DNA of 7,778 nt, taken from NCBI GenBank assembly GCA_003563255.1, contig PWSL01000002.1:1-7778 (forward strand), in the 5' to 3' direction. The notes under the pieces were generated by a model. That model was not told the origin of the DNA. It saw only the letters and a list, made by a program, of their open reading frames with translations, and did no database searches. The DNA comes from Desulfonatronospira sp. GTDB taxonomy: Bacteria > Desulfobacterota > Desulfovibrionia > Desulfovibrionales > Desulfonatronovibrionaceae. Position numbers and translations under genes: made by a program. How positions within the stretch are numbered: the stretch's first letter is position 1; the number at the start of each line of letters is the position of its first letter. Below are positions 1 to 5,423 of the stretch, piece after piece.

Positions 1-22
1 AGCGAAACTTATGATTGACCTG

Positions 23-172
23 CGGGGACTGGCTCTCCCCGCACTTATTTTTTCCAATAAAACCAAGATCATTTTTAATAAAAATAAGTGCGGGGGTGCC
101 TGTCCCCAATTTGGCATAAAATTTTATAAGGTTCGCTGTAGTGTTAGCGTTTTTAAGGAAAGCCAGTCCCCG
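23..172. repeat. Nested inverted-repeat element (REP/MITE-like)
   Basis: Two nested perfect inverted repeats are visible. The outer arms are CGGGGACTGGCT at 23-34 and its reverse complement at 161-172 (12 bp). The inner arms are CCCCGCACTTATTTTT at 37-52 and its reverse complement at 80-95 (16 bp, 27-nt spacer). A further GC-rich stem, GCGGGG/CCCCGC, lies at 22-27/37-42, and GGGG...TCCCC elements follow at about 92-107. The recurring GGGGAC(T/A)GGC theme resembles extragenic palindromes linked to IS200/RAYT-type transposases. That resemblance is from memory and was not searched. No transposase is encoded here. The whole 1-227 stretch lacks a credible gene: its short ORFs run through the repeats and match no family I know. 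Confidence 0.5.
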
Positions 173-227
173 TGCTACATGCAAAGCGCTGAACAGATAC
201 CTGTTCAAAAGTAATATGGCTGCAGTG

Positions 228-683
228 TTAAAATCTCAGTTCGAATCCGTTTTCCGCCAGGGAATCCATAATGCCGTCAAAGTCCTGCTCCATCTGCTTA
301 CGCTGCATCTCAAAACGTTGCATATCCCATATCTCGAATTTTCTCCCCACACCAGCCAAGATGACTTCCTTGTTCATGCCCGCGTAAGTGCGCAGGTAAG
401 GAGGCACCAGCAGACGTCCCTGCTTGTCCAGGGGGATTTCCGTGGCCCCGGAGATGAAGAAGCGGTGGAAATCCCTGAATTTGCGATTGGCCATGTTGAG
501 CTGATTAAAACTGTGTTCAATTCTTTCCCACTCAGGTAGTGGGTATCCCACGGCACAGCCGTCAAAATTGGTAAGCATAACTCTGCCCTCAGGAGAGTTC
601 TCCATGATTATTTCCCTGAATTCGGGGGGCAGCATAAGCCTTCCCTTGGGATCTATGCTTCGCTGACTATGACCTCTGAACAT
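228..683 (-). CDS. mraZ: Transcriptional regulator MraZ
   Basis: This 151-aa protein matches MraZ over its full length. It is a DNA-binding repressor of its own promoter and of the division and cell-wall (dcw) genes, acting as a ring-shaped oligomer. Two AbrB/MraZ-type domains are visible, each with the family DxxGR signature: D11-P-K-G-R15 followed by LMLPPEFR, and D86-K-Q-G-R90 followed by LLVPPYLR. The N-terminus MFRGHSQRSIDPKGR is typical of the family, which supports the start at 683 although no clear Shine-Dalgarno sequence precedes it. Three GTGGT operator boxes lie just upstream, which strongly supports the identification. Unusually, rsmH, which normally follows at once, does not begin in the 227 bp downstream, where a repeat element sits instead. 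The gene is divergent from pyk. Confidence 0.95.
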   Translation of the reverse strand: MFRGHSQRSIDPKGRLMLPPEFREIIMENSPEGRVMLTNFDGCAVGYPLPEWERIEHSFNQLNMANRKFRDFHRFFISGATEIPLDKQGRLLVPPYLRTYAGMNKEVILAGVGRKFEIWDMQRFEMQRKQMEQDFDGIMDSLAENGFELRF

Positions 684-692
684 GATTAGCTA

Positions 693-717
693 ACCACTAT
701 TTACCACTATTTACCAC
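693..717 (-). promoter_or_regulatory. MraZ operator (three GTGGT boxes)
   Basis: Reading the minus strand, GTGGT occurs three times (717-713, 707-703, 697-693), each copy separated by exactly 5 nt (AAATA), giving a 10-bp period. This is the known MraZ operator architecture of short G-rich direct repeats with 5-nt spacers in the mraZ leader (TGGGN in E. coli, GTG-type in other bacteria). The boxes start 10 bp upstream of the mraZ start codon and overlap the expected transcription start, which fits autorepression. Confidence 0.88.
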
Positions 718-718
718 C

Positions 719-747
719 TTAAAAGTTATGAGGCAAGTAAAAGTCAA
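719..747 (-). promoter_or_regulatory. Predicted mraZ promoter
   Basis: On the minus strand a good -35 hexamer TTGACT (747-742) is followed after 17 nt by a weak -10, TTTTAA (724-719). The predicted start of transcription would fall inside the MraZ boxes. The -35 is convincing and the -10 is only a 3/6 match, so the promoter is supported mostly by its position relative to the operator. Confidence 0.5.
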
Positions 748-799
748 GCATAAAATGGAATTTTTTTTCTATTCAGCTTGATTTTAGATTTTTTTTTAG

Positions 800-828
800 T
801 TAAGCACTCATTATATTTGAATTAAGCA
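800..828. repeat. TTAAGCA direct repeat upstream of pyk
   Basis: TTAAGCA occurs at 800-806 and again at 822-828, 22 bp apart (about two helical turns), in the AT-rich divergent gap between mraZ and pyk. A TATATT hexamer (812-817) lies between the copies, but no good -35 accompanies it. It could be a regulator site for pyk or chance in AT-rich DNA. Confidence 0.25.
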
Positions 829-841
829 TTATCACTAAAAG

Positions 842-856
842 GCGGGCTGTGCCCGC
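842..856 (+). other. GC-rich hairpin in the pyk leader
   Basis: GCGGGC (842-847), loop TGT, and GCCCGC (851-856) form a perfect 6-bp GC-only hairpin. No T-run follows, so it is not an intrinsic terminator. It lies 5 bp before the upstream in-frame ATG at 862 and would occlude initiation there, while leaving the ribosome binding site of the ATG at 898 free. It may also protect the 5' end of the pyk mRNA. Confidence 0.5.
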
Positions 857-884
857 AACCCATGGATAAAAATCAGTTTTCAAA

Positions 885-889
885 AAGGA
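885..889 (+). promoter_or_regulatory. Ribosome binding site deciding the pyk start
   Basis: AAGGA at 885-889 lies 8 nt before the ATG at 898. The alternative in-frame ATG at 862 has no Shine-Dalgarno and sits next to a stable hairpin. The site therefore favours the 468-aa pyruvate kinase. Confidence 0.7.
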
Positions 890-897
890 TTTTTAAT

Positions 898-2304
898 ATG
901 CACACCAAGATAATCGCAACTATAGGTCCCTCTTGTAATGAAAGATTCATGATGAAGCGTCTTGTGGAGCAGGGGGTGCGGATTTTCCGGCTCAACTTTT
1001 CCCACGGAAGCGCCGGGGATTTCGAGCATATCATCAGGAGCCTGCGCAGCGTCGAGGATGAGCTGCAGCATGGAATAACCATAATGCAGGACCTGTCCGG
1101 CCCCAAAATAAGGGCAGGGGAGCTCAAGGAATCCCCCTTAAGCATTAATGTCGGGGATGAACTGTTCATGGGTCCTTCGGATTACATGGACAGCCATGAT
1201 CCGTATCTGCCTTTCGACCACAAGGAGATCATCAAGGATCTGAAGGCGGGTGCCGAGGTCCGGGTCAGTGACGGAGGCTTAAGCTTCGAGATCCTGGAGA
1301 AAAACGGAGAGGTGCTCAGACTCAGGTCTGAAAACAGCGGCATTATCACTTCGCGCAAGGGCATCAACTTTCCCGGCCTCAAGGCCTCCATTGCAGCTCT
1401 GACCAACAAGGACCGCGAAGACCTGGCCGCCGGCCTGGACATGGGCATAGACGCGGTGGCCATGTCCTTTGTGCAGTGCCCGGAAGATGTCTCCAGCGCC
1501 AAGCACGTCATAGAGAAAACAGGGCGCTGGATCCCGGTGATCGCCAAGCTGGAAAGACAGGTTGCAGTCAACCGCCTGGAGGAGATTCTGAAAATCGCCG
1601 ACGGGATCATGGTGGCCCGGGGAGATCTGGGCCTGGAATGCCCACTTTCTTCAGTGCCGACACTGCAAAAAAGGATCATCGCCGCTTGCAACCACTCTGC
1701 CAAGCCGGTAATTGTTGCTACCCAGATGCTTCTTTCTATGGTCAGCAACCCTATGCCCACCCGGGCAGAGACCACAGACGTAGCCAATGCCGTCCTGGAC
1801 GGGACCGACTGCCTCATGCTCTCGGAGGAAACAGCCATCGGTCAGTACCCTGTGCAGGCGGTGGGCTACATGCGTGAGATTGCTGAAGAAGCTGAACAGT
1901 TTTTCTTTGAACTGGGCACCAGTCCTATAGAGCCCAAAAAGCAGGTTTCGGAAAACTTCATCGGATACAATGCCTGTCTTCTGGCTGAAAAAATCAGGGC
2001 CAAAGCACTGGTGGCGCATACCGATTCCGGGGCAACGGTAAGGCTGATCAGTTCCTGCAGGCCCAGGCAGACCATTTTCGGACTGAGCCCCAGGTGGGAC
2101 ACCCAGAAGTTCATGAATTTTTCCTGGGGGGTGGTGCCGGTGCACATACCTGAAGAACCCCATGATCATCTGCAGCGTACAGAGAAATTCGTAGAGGAGT
2201 TTTCAGGCTTTATGAGCGGGGAGGACTTGATCATAACTGCTGGCCACCCCAAGGCCGGGGTGGAAAGCTCACCCACCAATCTGCTCAAGATTTACAGAAA
2301 GTAG
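898..2304 (+). CDS. pyk: Pyruvate kinase
   Basis: This 468-aa protein (480 aa if ATG 862 is used) converts phosphoenolpyruvate and ADP to pyruvate and ATP in the cytoplasm. Numbered from ATG 898, it starts MHTKIIATIGPS as the family does. Substrate and nucleotide motifs are RLNFSHGS (31-38) and DLSGPKIRAG (65-74). The active-site signature is VIAKLERQ, with catalytic Lys217 and metal ligand Glu219. RGDLG follows with metal ligand Asp243, then ATQML with Thr274. The A/B/A barrel is followed by the C-terminal regulatory domain ending in GHPKAGVESSPTNLLKIYRK. The residue equivalent to rabbit muscle 117 is Lys70 (GPKIR), not Glu, which marks enzymes that do not need K+. No terminator separates it from the HD-GYP-like gene 49 bp downstream, so the two are probably cotranscribed. 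Confidence 0.95.
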   Translation: MHTKIIATIGPSCNERFMMKRLVEQGVRIFRLNFSHGSAGDFEHIIRSLRSVEDELQHGITIMQDLSGPKIRAGELKESPLSINVGDELFMGPSDYMDSHDPYLPFDHKEIIKDLKAGAEVRVSDGGLSFEILEKNGEVLRLRSENSGIITSRKGINFPGLKASIAALTNKDREDLAAGLDMGIDAVAMSFVQCPEDVSSAKHVIEKTGRWIPVIAKLERQVAVNRLEEILKIADGIMVARGDLGLECPLSSVPTLQKRIIAACNHSAKPVIVATQMLLSMVSNPMPTRAETTDVANAVLDGTDCLMLSEETAIGQYPVQAVGYMREIAEEAEQFFFELGTSPIEPKKQVSENFIGYNACLLAEKIRAKALVAHTDSGATVRLISSCRPRQTIFGLSPRWDTQKFMNFSWGVVPVHIPEEPHDHLQRTEKFVEEFSGFMSGEDLIITAGHPKAGVESSPTNLLKIYRK

Positions 2305-2353
2305 GGGATGACTGATACACAATCACCGACAGCGTTTATTTCAAGGAATAGTG

Positions 2354-3358
2354 ATGAGTGTTAAACAGATGGACAGTGATACTCTAAATGAAGAATATTA
2401 CCAGGTTTCCCCGGATATTCTGGCCAGTTTCCCCAAGTTCCGTCTGCCCCTCAACCTGTACAGATTCAAGGAGGACGTTGGGCAGTTGCAGCCCTATTAC
2501 TATGCTGACAGGCGTCTGGACCAGAACATGCAAAAAGACCTGCAAGCTTTATCAAGTAAGGGTCAGATTTTTGTTGCCCGTTCAGACCACAAAATTTATG
2601 CCAAGCACATCAGCAGGCAACTGGATCTGGTGCTGGTAGACAAAAACCTGACCACCGGGGAAGTGGTATACATCATCAGACAAGCCCTGACTGATAAGAC
2701 TTCAGATTTTTTTGATCAGCCGGTGCTGGTGGCCCTGGAAAAGTTAAGGAGTGATTGTCTGGTAATGACTCAATACCTGTGGGAAGACCACTTCAGGGTC
2801 AATAACCTTCTTAAAGTGCTGCACCCTGATTATTCCTGGGCAAAATTGTGCTACAACAGCACCGTCCTGGGTCTGGCACTTTTCATTGACGGGCAGAAGG
2901 ACGGCTTCAAACGCAAACACCTGGACAACCTTGCCCTGGGACTTTTGACTCATATGCTGGGTATGTCCAAAATCCCGGCCTTCATCCGGGAAAAAAAGAC
3001 CAGACTGTCCATGGAAGAGCAGGACAAGATGACCAACTATCCCATAGTTGGGGCCGGCATTATGCGCAAGCTGGATGTTATGGAGGAGGCAGTGCTCAAG
3101 TGTCACCTGGAACATAAGGAACTCCTGGACGGATCAGGAATTCCCAGGGGAATCAAGGAGCCTGAAATCAGCTATTATGGAAAACTGGCTGCATTGGTGC
3201 ATGCCTTCTGGCAGGATTACTTAAGCCAGGGCACCGGAGCTCAAGACATCTCCAAGAGCGTGGAAGAACTGGCCCGGGCTAAAACCAAGTACGATGCCAA
3301 GCTGTGCAGTAAGCTGCGAAGAATTTCCCAGAATATTAAAACTTTTTCTCAGGATTGA
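2354..3358 (+). CDS. Degenerate HD-GYP-like protein
   Basis: This 334-aa protein has an unrecognised N-terminal half of about 150 residues and a C-terminal region that aligns with HD-GYP phosphodiesterase domains. Active HD-GYP proteins hydrolyse cyclic di-GMP using HD, HP, HHE, DGxGYP and a late Asp as metal ligands or signatures. Here HDxGK is HMLGMSK (His200-Met201), HP is Tyr229-Pro230, HHE is His254-Lys255-Glu256, DGSGYP is DGSGIP (259-264), and the late Asp is His283. Most metal ligands are lost, so I infer a non-catalytic, possibly binding or regulatory, protein. The start is taken at ATG 2354 because AAGGA (2343-2347) is 6 nt away; a GTG lies one codon upstream. No signal peptide or membrane segment is evident. 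Its stop abuts that of the convergent queD. Confidence 0.75.
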   Translation: MSVKQMDSDTLNEEYYQVSPDILASFPKFRLPLNLYRFKEDVGQLQPYYYADRRLDQNMQKDLQALSSKGQIFVARSDHKIYAKHISRQLDLVLVDKNLTTGEVVYIIRQALTDKTSDFFDQPVLVALEKLRSDCLVMTQYLWEDHFRVNNLLKVLHPDYSWAKLCYNSTVLGLALFIDGQKDGFKRKHLDNLALGLLTHMLGMSKIPAFIREKKTRLSMEEQDKMTNYPIVGAGIMRKLDVMEEAVLKCHLEHKELLDGSGIPRGIKEPEISYYGKLAALVHAFWQDYLSQGTGAQDISKSVEELARAKTKYDAKLCSKLRRISQNIKTFSQD

Positions 3359-3745
3359 TCAGGTTTCGCTGTAATAGGCCCTGGAGCTGTTTTTTTCCGC
3401 TACCATGACCCAGTCCAGGTAGATTTTCCTGCTTTTTAGACGGGATTTCAGACCCTGGTAAACGAAGCAGGCCAGATTTTCTGATGAAGGGTTGGTCTGC
3501 TGGAAGTAGGGCAGGTCATTGAGATGTTTGTGGTCAAGTTCCTCAAGTACCGCCTGCAAATTTTTTTTCAATTCTTTAAAATCTATGAGCATGCCTGTGT
3601 CGGGATCCACCTTTTCCCCGCATACCTGTGCTTCCACCAAAAAATTGTGTCCGTGCAGGTTTTCGCACTTTCCCCCGTAGTTATGTAATTGATGCGATGA
3701 ACTGAAATCCGAGCTCACCCGGAGACAATACCTTGGTCCGGCCAT
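3359..3745 (-). CDS. queD: 6-carboxy-5,6,7,8-tetrahydropterin synthase (QueD)
   Basis: This 128-aa protein of the 6-pyruvoyl-tetrahydropterin synthase/QueD family converts 7,8-dihydroneopterin triphosphate to 6-carboxytetrahydropterin, the second step of preQ0/queuosine synthesis. Zinc ligands are His18 (SSSHQL), His31 and His33 (LHGHN). The catalytic Cys27 is in KCENLHGHN, the position expected for QueD. Asp71-His72 (ELDHKHLND) form the rest of the catalytic set, and Glu89 (PSSENLA) and Glu117 are the family's pterin-binding acidic residues. Length is normal. The start is supported by AGGAG about 5 nt before the ATG. It is divergent from queA, a later enzyme of the same pathway, across a 312-bp structured gap. 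A PTPS-like function other than queuosine is possible but less likely beside queA. Confidence 0.92.
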   Translation of the reverse strand: MAGPRYCLRVSSDFSSSHQLHNYGGKCENLHGHNFLVEAQVCGEKVDPDTGMLIDFKELKKNLQAVLEELDHKHLNDLPYFQQTNPSSENLACFVYQGLKSRLKSRKIYLDWVMVAEKNSSRAYYSET

Positions 3746-3797
3746 GTCCTCTCCTAGTTTTGAATTAATAAAAAAGTCTGCAGATTGTCAGGGTTTG

Positions 3798-3824
3798 ATT
3801 ATTGATTTTTACAGGTGCTGTCAA
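3798..3824 (-). promoter_or_regulatory. Predicted queD promoter
   Basis: On the minus strand a perfect -35 TTGACA (3824-3819) is followed after 15 nt by AATAAT (3803-3798), a 5/6 match to the -10 consensus. The spacer is shorter than the ideal 17. The expected leader to the ATG at 3745 is about 45 nt. Confidence 0.5.
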
Positions 3825-3857
3825 TTCTGGAAATACTTGAGGCTTTTGGGCCGGGCA

Positions 3858-3888
3858 TTGCAGGTGCACTTATAGGGTGCACCTGCAA
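3858..3888. repeat. 12-bp perfect inverted repeat in the queD-queA gap
   Basis: TTGCAGGTGCAC (3858-3869) and GTGCACCTGCAA (3877-3888) form a perfect 12-bp stem with a 7-nt loop. No T-run follows on either strand, so it is not a canonical terminator. The core CAGGTGC recurs at 3812-3818, overlapping the predicted queD promoter. It could be an operator, an RNA hairpin or part of a small repeat element. Confidence 0.6.
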
Positions 3889-3944
3889 AAAGTCGGGGAA
3901 TGAAAAATTCAGAAATCAACAATCTATATAACTCTTTGATTTTA

Positions 3945-3979
3945 CTGACCTCTGACCTCTGATCTCTGATCTCTGACGT
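3945..3979. repeat. Heptamer tandem repeat (CTGAYCT)n
   Basis: Five tandem 7-bp units are seen: CTGACCT, CTGACCT, CTGATCT, CTGATCT, CTGACGT, with a degenerate sixth (CTGTGAC) at 3980-3986. From memory, similar TCTGACC-type heptamer arrays occur between genes in deltaproteobacterial genomes. I could not search for other copies. The array has no spacers and is not CRISPR. Confidence 0.7.
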
Positions 3980-3980
3980 C

Positions 3981-4012
3981 TGTGACTGCAAAAATGACTT
4001 TTTGCAGTCACA
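3981..4012 (+). repeat. 14-bp perfect hairpin upstream of queA
   Basis: TGTGACTGCAAAAA (3981-3994), loop TGAC, and TTTTTGCAGTCACA (3999-4012) make a perfect 14-bp stem. It is followed by ATCTTTTAG, a weak U-tract, so a leaky terminator or attenuator before queA is conceivable. Its 3' arm (3996-4007) is also perfectly complementary over 12 nt to 3883-3894, which overlaps the 3' arm of the first hairpin, so the two local stems and the long-range pairing exclude each other. Confidence 0.6.
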
Positions 4013-4030
4013 TCTTTTAGGGTGGATTTC

Positions 4031-4036
4031 AGGAGG
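4031..4036 (+). promoter_or_regulatory. Oddly spaced Shine-Dalgarno before queA
   Basis: A perfect AGGAGG lies 21 nt before the queA ATG (4058), far beyond the usual 5-9 nt, and no other Shine-Dalgarno is nearer. An in-frame TAA at 4046-4048 rules out an upstream queA start. CTTTTAG (4014-4020) can pair with CTAAAAG (4045-4051), placing AGGAGG in the loop. This could mask the site or bring it closer to the ATG. Confidence 0.5.
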
Positions 4037-4057
4037 CAGTTGCACTAAAAGCCATCC

Positions 4058-5140
4058 ATGACTATCCCCGAAGATTTTGATCTTGAAAACTATGAATACG
4101 AGCTGGATCCGGCCAGGATAGCCTCCTGGCCCACCCCGGACAGAAGTCAATCCAGGCTCCTGATTCTGGACAGGCAGGGTGGTGAGCTGCAGGAGGACAG
4201 GTTTGAAAACATTGACCAATACCTGGAGTCGGGCTCGCTTCTGGTGGTGAACACTTCAAAGGTGCTGCCGGCAAGGCTCATGGGCCGCAAAGAAAGTTCC
4301 GGGTCTGTGGAGTTCCTGCTTCTAACCCCGCTGCCTCTTATAAGTCCGGTCATGGAAAACGGGGAAAAAAAGGCCCGGGTAGAGTGCCTTGTCCGGGCTT
4401 CCAGACGCCCAAGGCCCGGGGACTGGGTTTATTTCGCGGAAAATGTGCGCTTCAGGCTTGTGCAGGACCTGGACCAGGGCAGGGCCAAGGGTGATCTTTT
4501 CTGGACCGGGGACCTGGGGCATTTTTTCGTGCGCTACGGCCATGTACCCCTTCCTCCCTACATCAAAAGACAGGATGAGCCCCAGGATGTCAACCGTTAT
4601 CAGACCGTATATGCCCATCCGGACAAGCAGGGTTCTGTGGCAGCACCCACCGCAGGCATGCATTTTACTCCGCAGCTTTGTCAACGGCTTGAGGACCTGG
4701 GCTGCATGTGGGCGGAGGTCTGCCTGTACGTGGGATACGGCACTTTCAGCCCGGTGAAGTCCGCGGATATAAGGCAGCATGTGATGCACCCGGAGTACAT
4801 CGAGGTGGGATCCCAGGCTGCAGAGAGCATCCGGGCGGCCAGGGCACAGGGACGCAAGGTGGTGGCCGTAGGAACCACCACGGTGCGCACCCTGGAGAGT
4901 GTCTGCAGGATGAAGGGCCGGGTGGAGCCTTTTACAGGCTGGAGCGATCTGTATATCTATCCTGGGTTTAAATTTGAAGCTGTGGACCAGCTCATCACCA
5001 ACTTTCATTTGCCCAAATCATCTCTTTTAATTATGGTATCCGCTTTTGCAGGCAGGCGAAAAATACTGCACAGCTACCAATACGCCAGGGAGAAGGGTTT
5101 TCGTTTTTTTTCCTACGGCGATGCCATGTTTATAAAATAA
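4058..5140 (+). CDS. queA: tRNA preQ1(34) S-adenosylmethionine ribosyltransferase-isomerase (QueA)
   Basis: This 360-aa cytoplasmic enzyme transfers and isomerises the ribosyl part of S-adenosylmethionine onto preQ1 at tRNA position 34, giving epoxyqueuosine. Family blocks in order are SRLLILDR (32-39), LLVVNTSKVLPARLMGRK (61-78), PPYIKR (166-171), GSVAAPTAGMHFT (192-204), LYVGYGTFSPV (223-233), HVMHPEYIEV (241-250), AVGTTTVRTLES (270-281), and LITNFHLPKSSLLIMVSAFAG (312-332). The length is normal. The usual LHVG is LYVG here (His to Tyr at 224), a substitution worth checking. The start is forced by an in-frame TAA 12 nt upstream, though the Shine-Dalgarno is badly spaced. Only 25 bp separate it from the ferredoxin gene, with no terminator, so the oxidoreductase operon may be partly read from the queA promoter. 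Confidence 0.95.
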   Translation: MTIPEDFDLENYEYELDPARIASWPTPDRSQSRLLILDRQGGELQEDRFENIDQYLESGSLLVVNTSKVLPARLMGRKESSGSVEFLLLTPLPLISPVMENGEKKARVECLVRASRRPRPGDWVYFAENVRFRLVQDLDQGRAKGDLFWTGDLGHFFVRYGHVPLPPYIKRQDEPQDVNRYQTVYAHPDKQGSVAAPTAGMHFTPQLCQRLEDLGCMWAEVCLYVGYGTFSPVKSADIRQHVMHPEYIEVGSQAAESIRAARAQGRKVVAVGTTTVRTLESVCRMKGRVEPFTGWSDLYIYPGFKFEAVDQLITNFHLPKSSLLIMVSAFAGRRKILHSYQYAREKGFRFFSYGDAMFIK

Positions 5141-5165
5141 ATTTATTTGATCGGGGGGAGGATAG

Positions 5166-5423
5166 ATGTCCAGGGTGATAATTCGCGAGGAAAGGTGCAA
5201 AGGGTGCCTTCTGTGTACCCTTGTTTGCCCGGTGGATATGCTGGAGCAGGCGGACAGGCCCAACAGGCAGGGGTACAAGGTGATCCGGGTGAAGAACCAG
5301 GATATGAGCGTGTGCAAAGGATGCGGGTTCTGTGCCGAGATATGTCCCGACGAGGTGTTTGTGGTTTACCGCAGTAAAAAGGACAGGGCCGGCGCTGAAA
5401 ACCTGGAGGAAGAGCATGTCTAG
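5166..5423 (+). CDS. vorD: 2-oxoacid:ferredoxin oxidoreductase, ferredoxin-type delta subunit
   Basis: This 85-aa protein carries two [4Fe-4S] binding motifs of the CxxCxxCxxxCP type: Cys11, 14, 17, 21 (CKGCLLCTLVCP) and Cys50, 53, 56, 60 (CKGCGFCAEICP). Such proteins are the electron-transfer subunit of four-subunit ketoacid:ferredoxin oxidoreductases, carrying electrons from the catalytic beta subunit to external ferredoxin. The ATG at 5166 is preceded by a strong purine-rich site ending in GGAGGA, 3 nt away. Its 3' end overlaps the alpha gene by 8 bp, which suggests translational coupling. The symbol follows the alpha subunit's resemblance to VorB; korD would be equally usual. A free ferredoxin is unlikely given the overlap. 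Confidence 0.88.
   Translation: MSRVIIREERCKGCLLCTLVCPVDMLEQADRPNRQGYKVIRVKNQDMSVCKGCGFCAEICPDEVFVVYRSKKDRAGAENLEEEHV

Noticed and set aside
190..207. Hairpin TGAACAG-ATAC-CTGTTCA as a terminator for mraZ
   Set aside because: The stem lies 21 bp past the mraZ stop, but on the minus strand it is followed by AGCGCTTTGC with no T-run, so it does not meet the intrinsic terminator pattern.
11..214. Small plus-strand coding region at the left edge
   Set aside because: It runs through the nested inverted repeats, has no clear ribosome binding site and resembles no family.
862..897. Upstream in-frame ATG extending pyruvate kinase by 12 residues
   Set aside because: It has no Shine-Dalgarno, lies next to a stable GC hairpin, and the extra residues do not resemble the family N-terminus, whereas ATG 898 has AAGGA 8 nt upstream and starts the conserved TKIIATIGPS segment.
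1182..1838. Long minus-strand frame inside pyk
   Set aside because: It is fully antisense to a well-conserved enzyme gene and its protein is Ser/Arg-rich with no domain, as expected of a shadow frame.
3746..3810. preQ1 riboswitch in the queD leader
   Set aside because: The leader ends in CAAAACTAGGAG, which recalls the A-rich tail of preQ1-I riboswitches, but I could not find the matching short stem and C-rich loop upstream of it.
3945..3986. CRISPR array
   Set aside because: The 7-bp units are directly adjacent with no spacers and are far too short.
3821..4219. Minus-strand frame across the queD-queA gap
   Set aside because: It translates the heptamer array and the hairpins and ends up antisense inside queA; no family resemblance.
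5332..5415. Upstream start extending the VorB alpha subunit by 28 residues
   Set aside because: The extension overlaps the cysteine-rich coding end of the ferredoxin gene in another frame and does not look like the family. ATG 5416 has a good ribosome binding site and the expected N-terminus.
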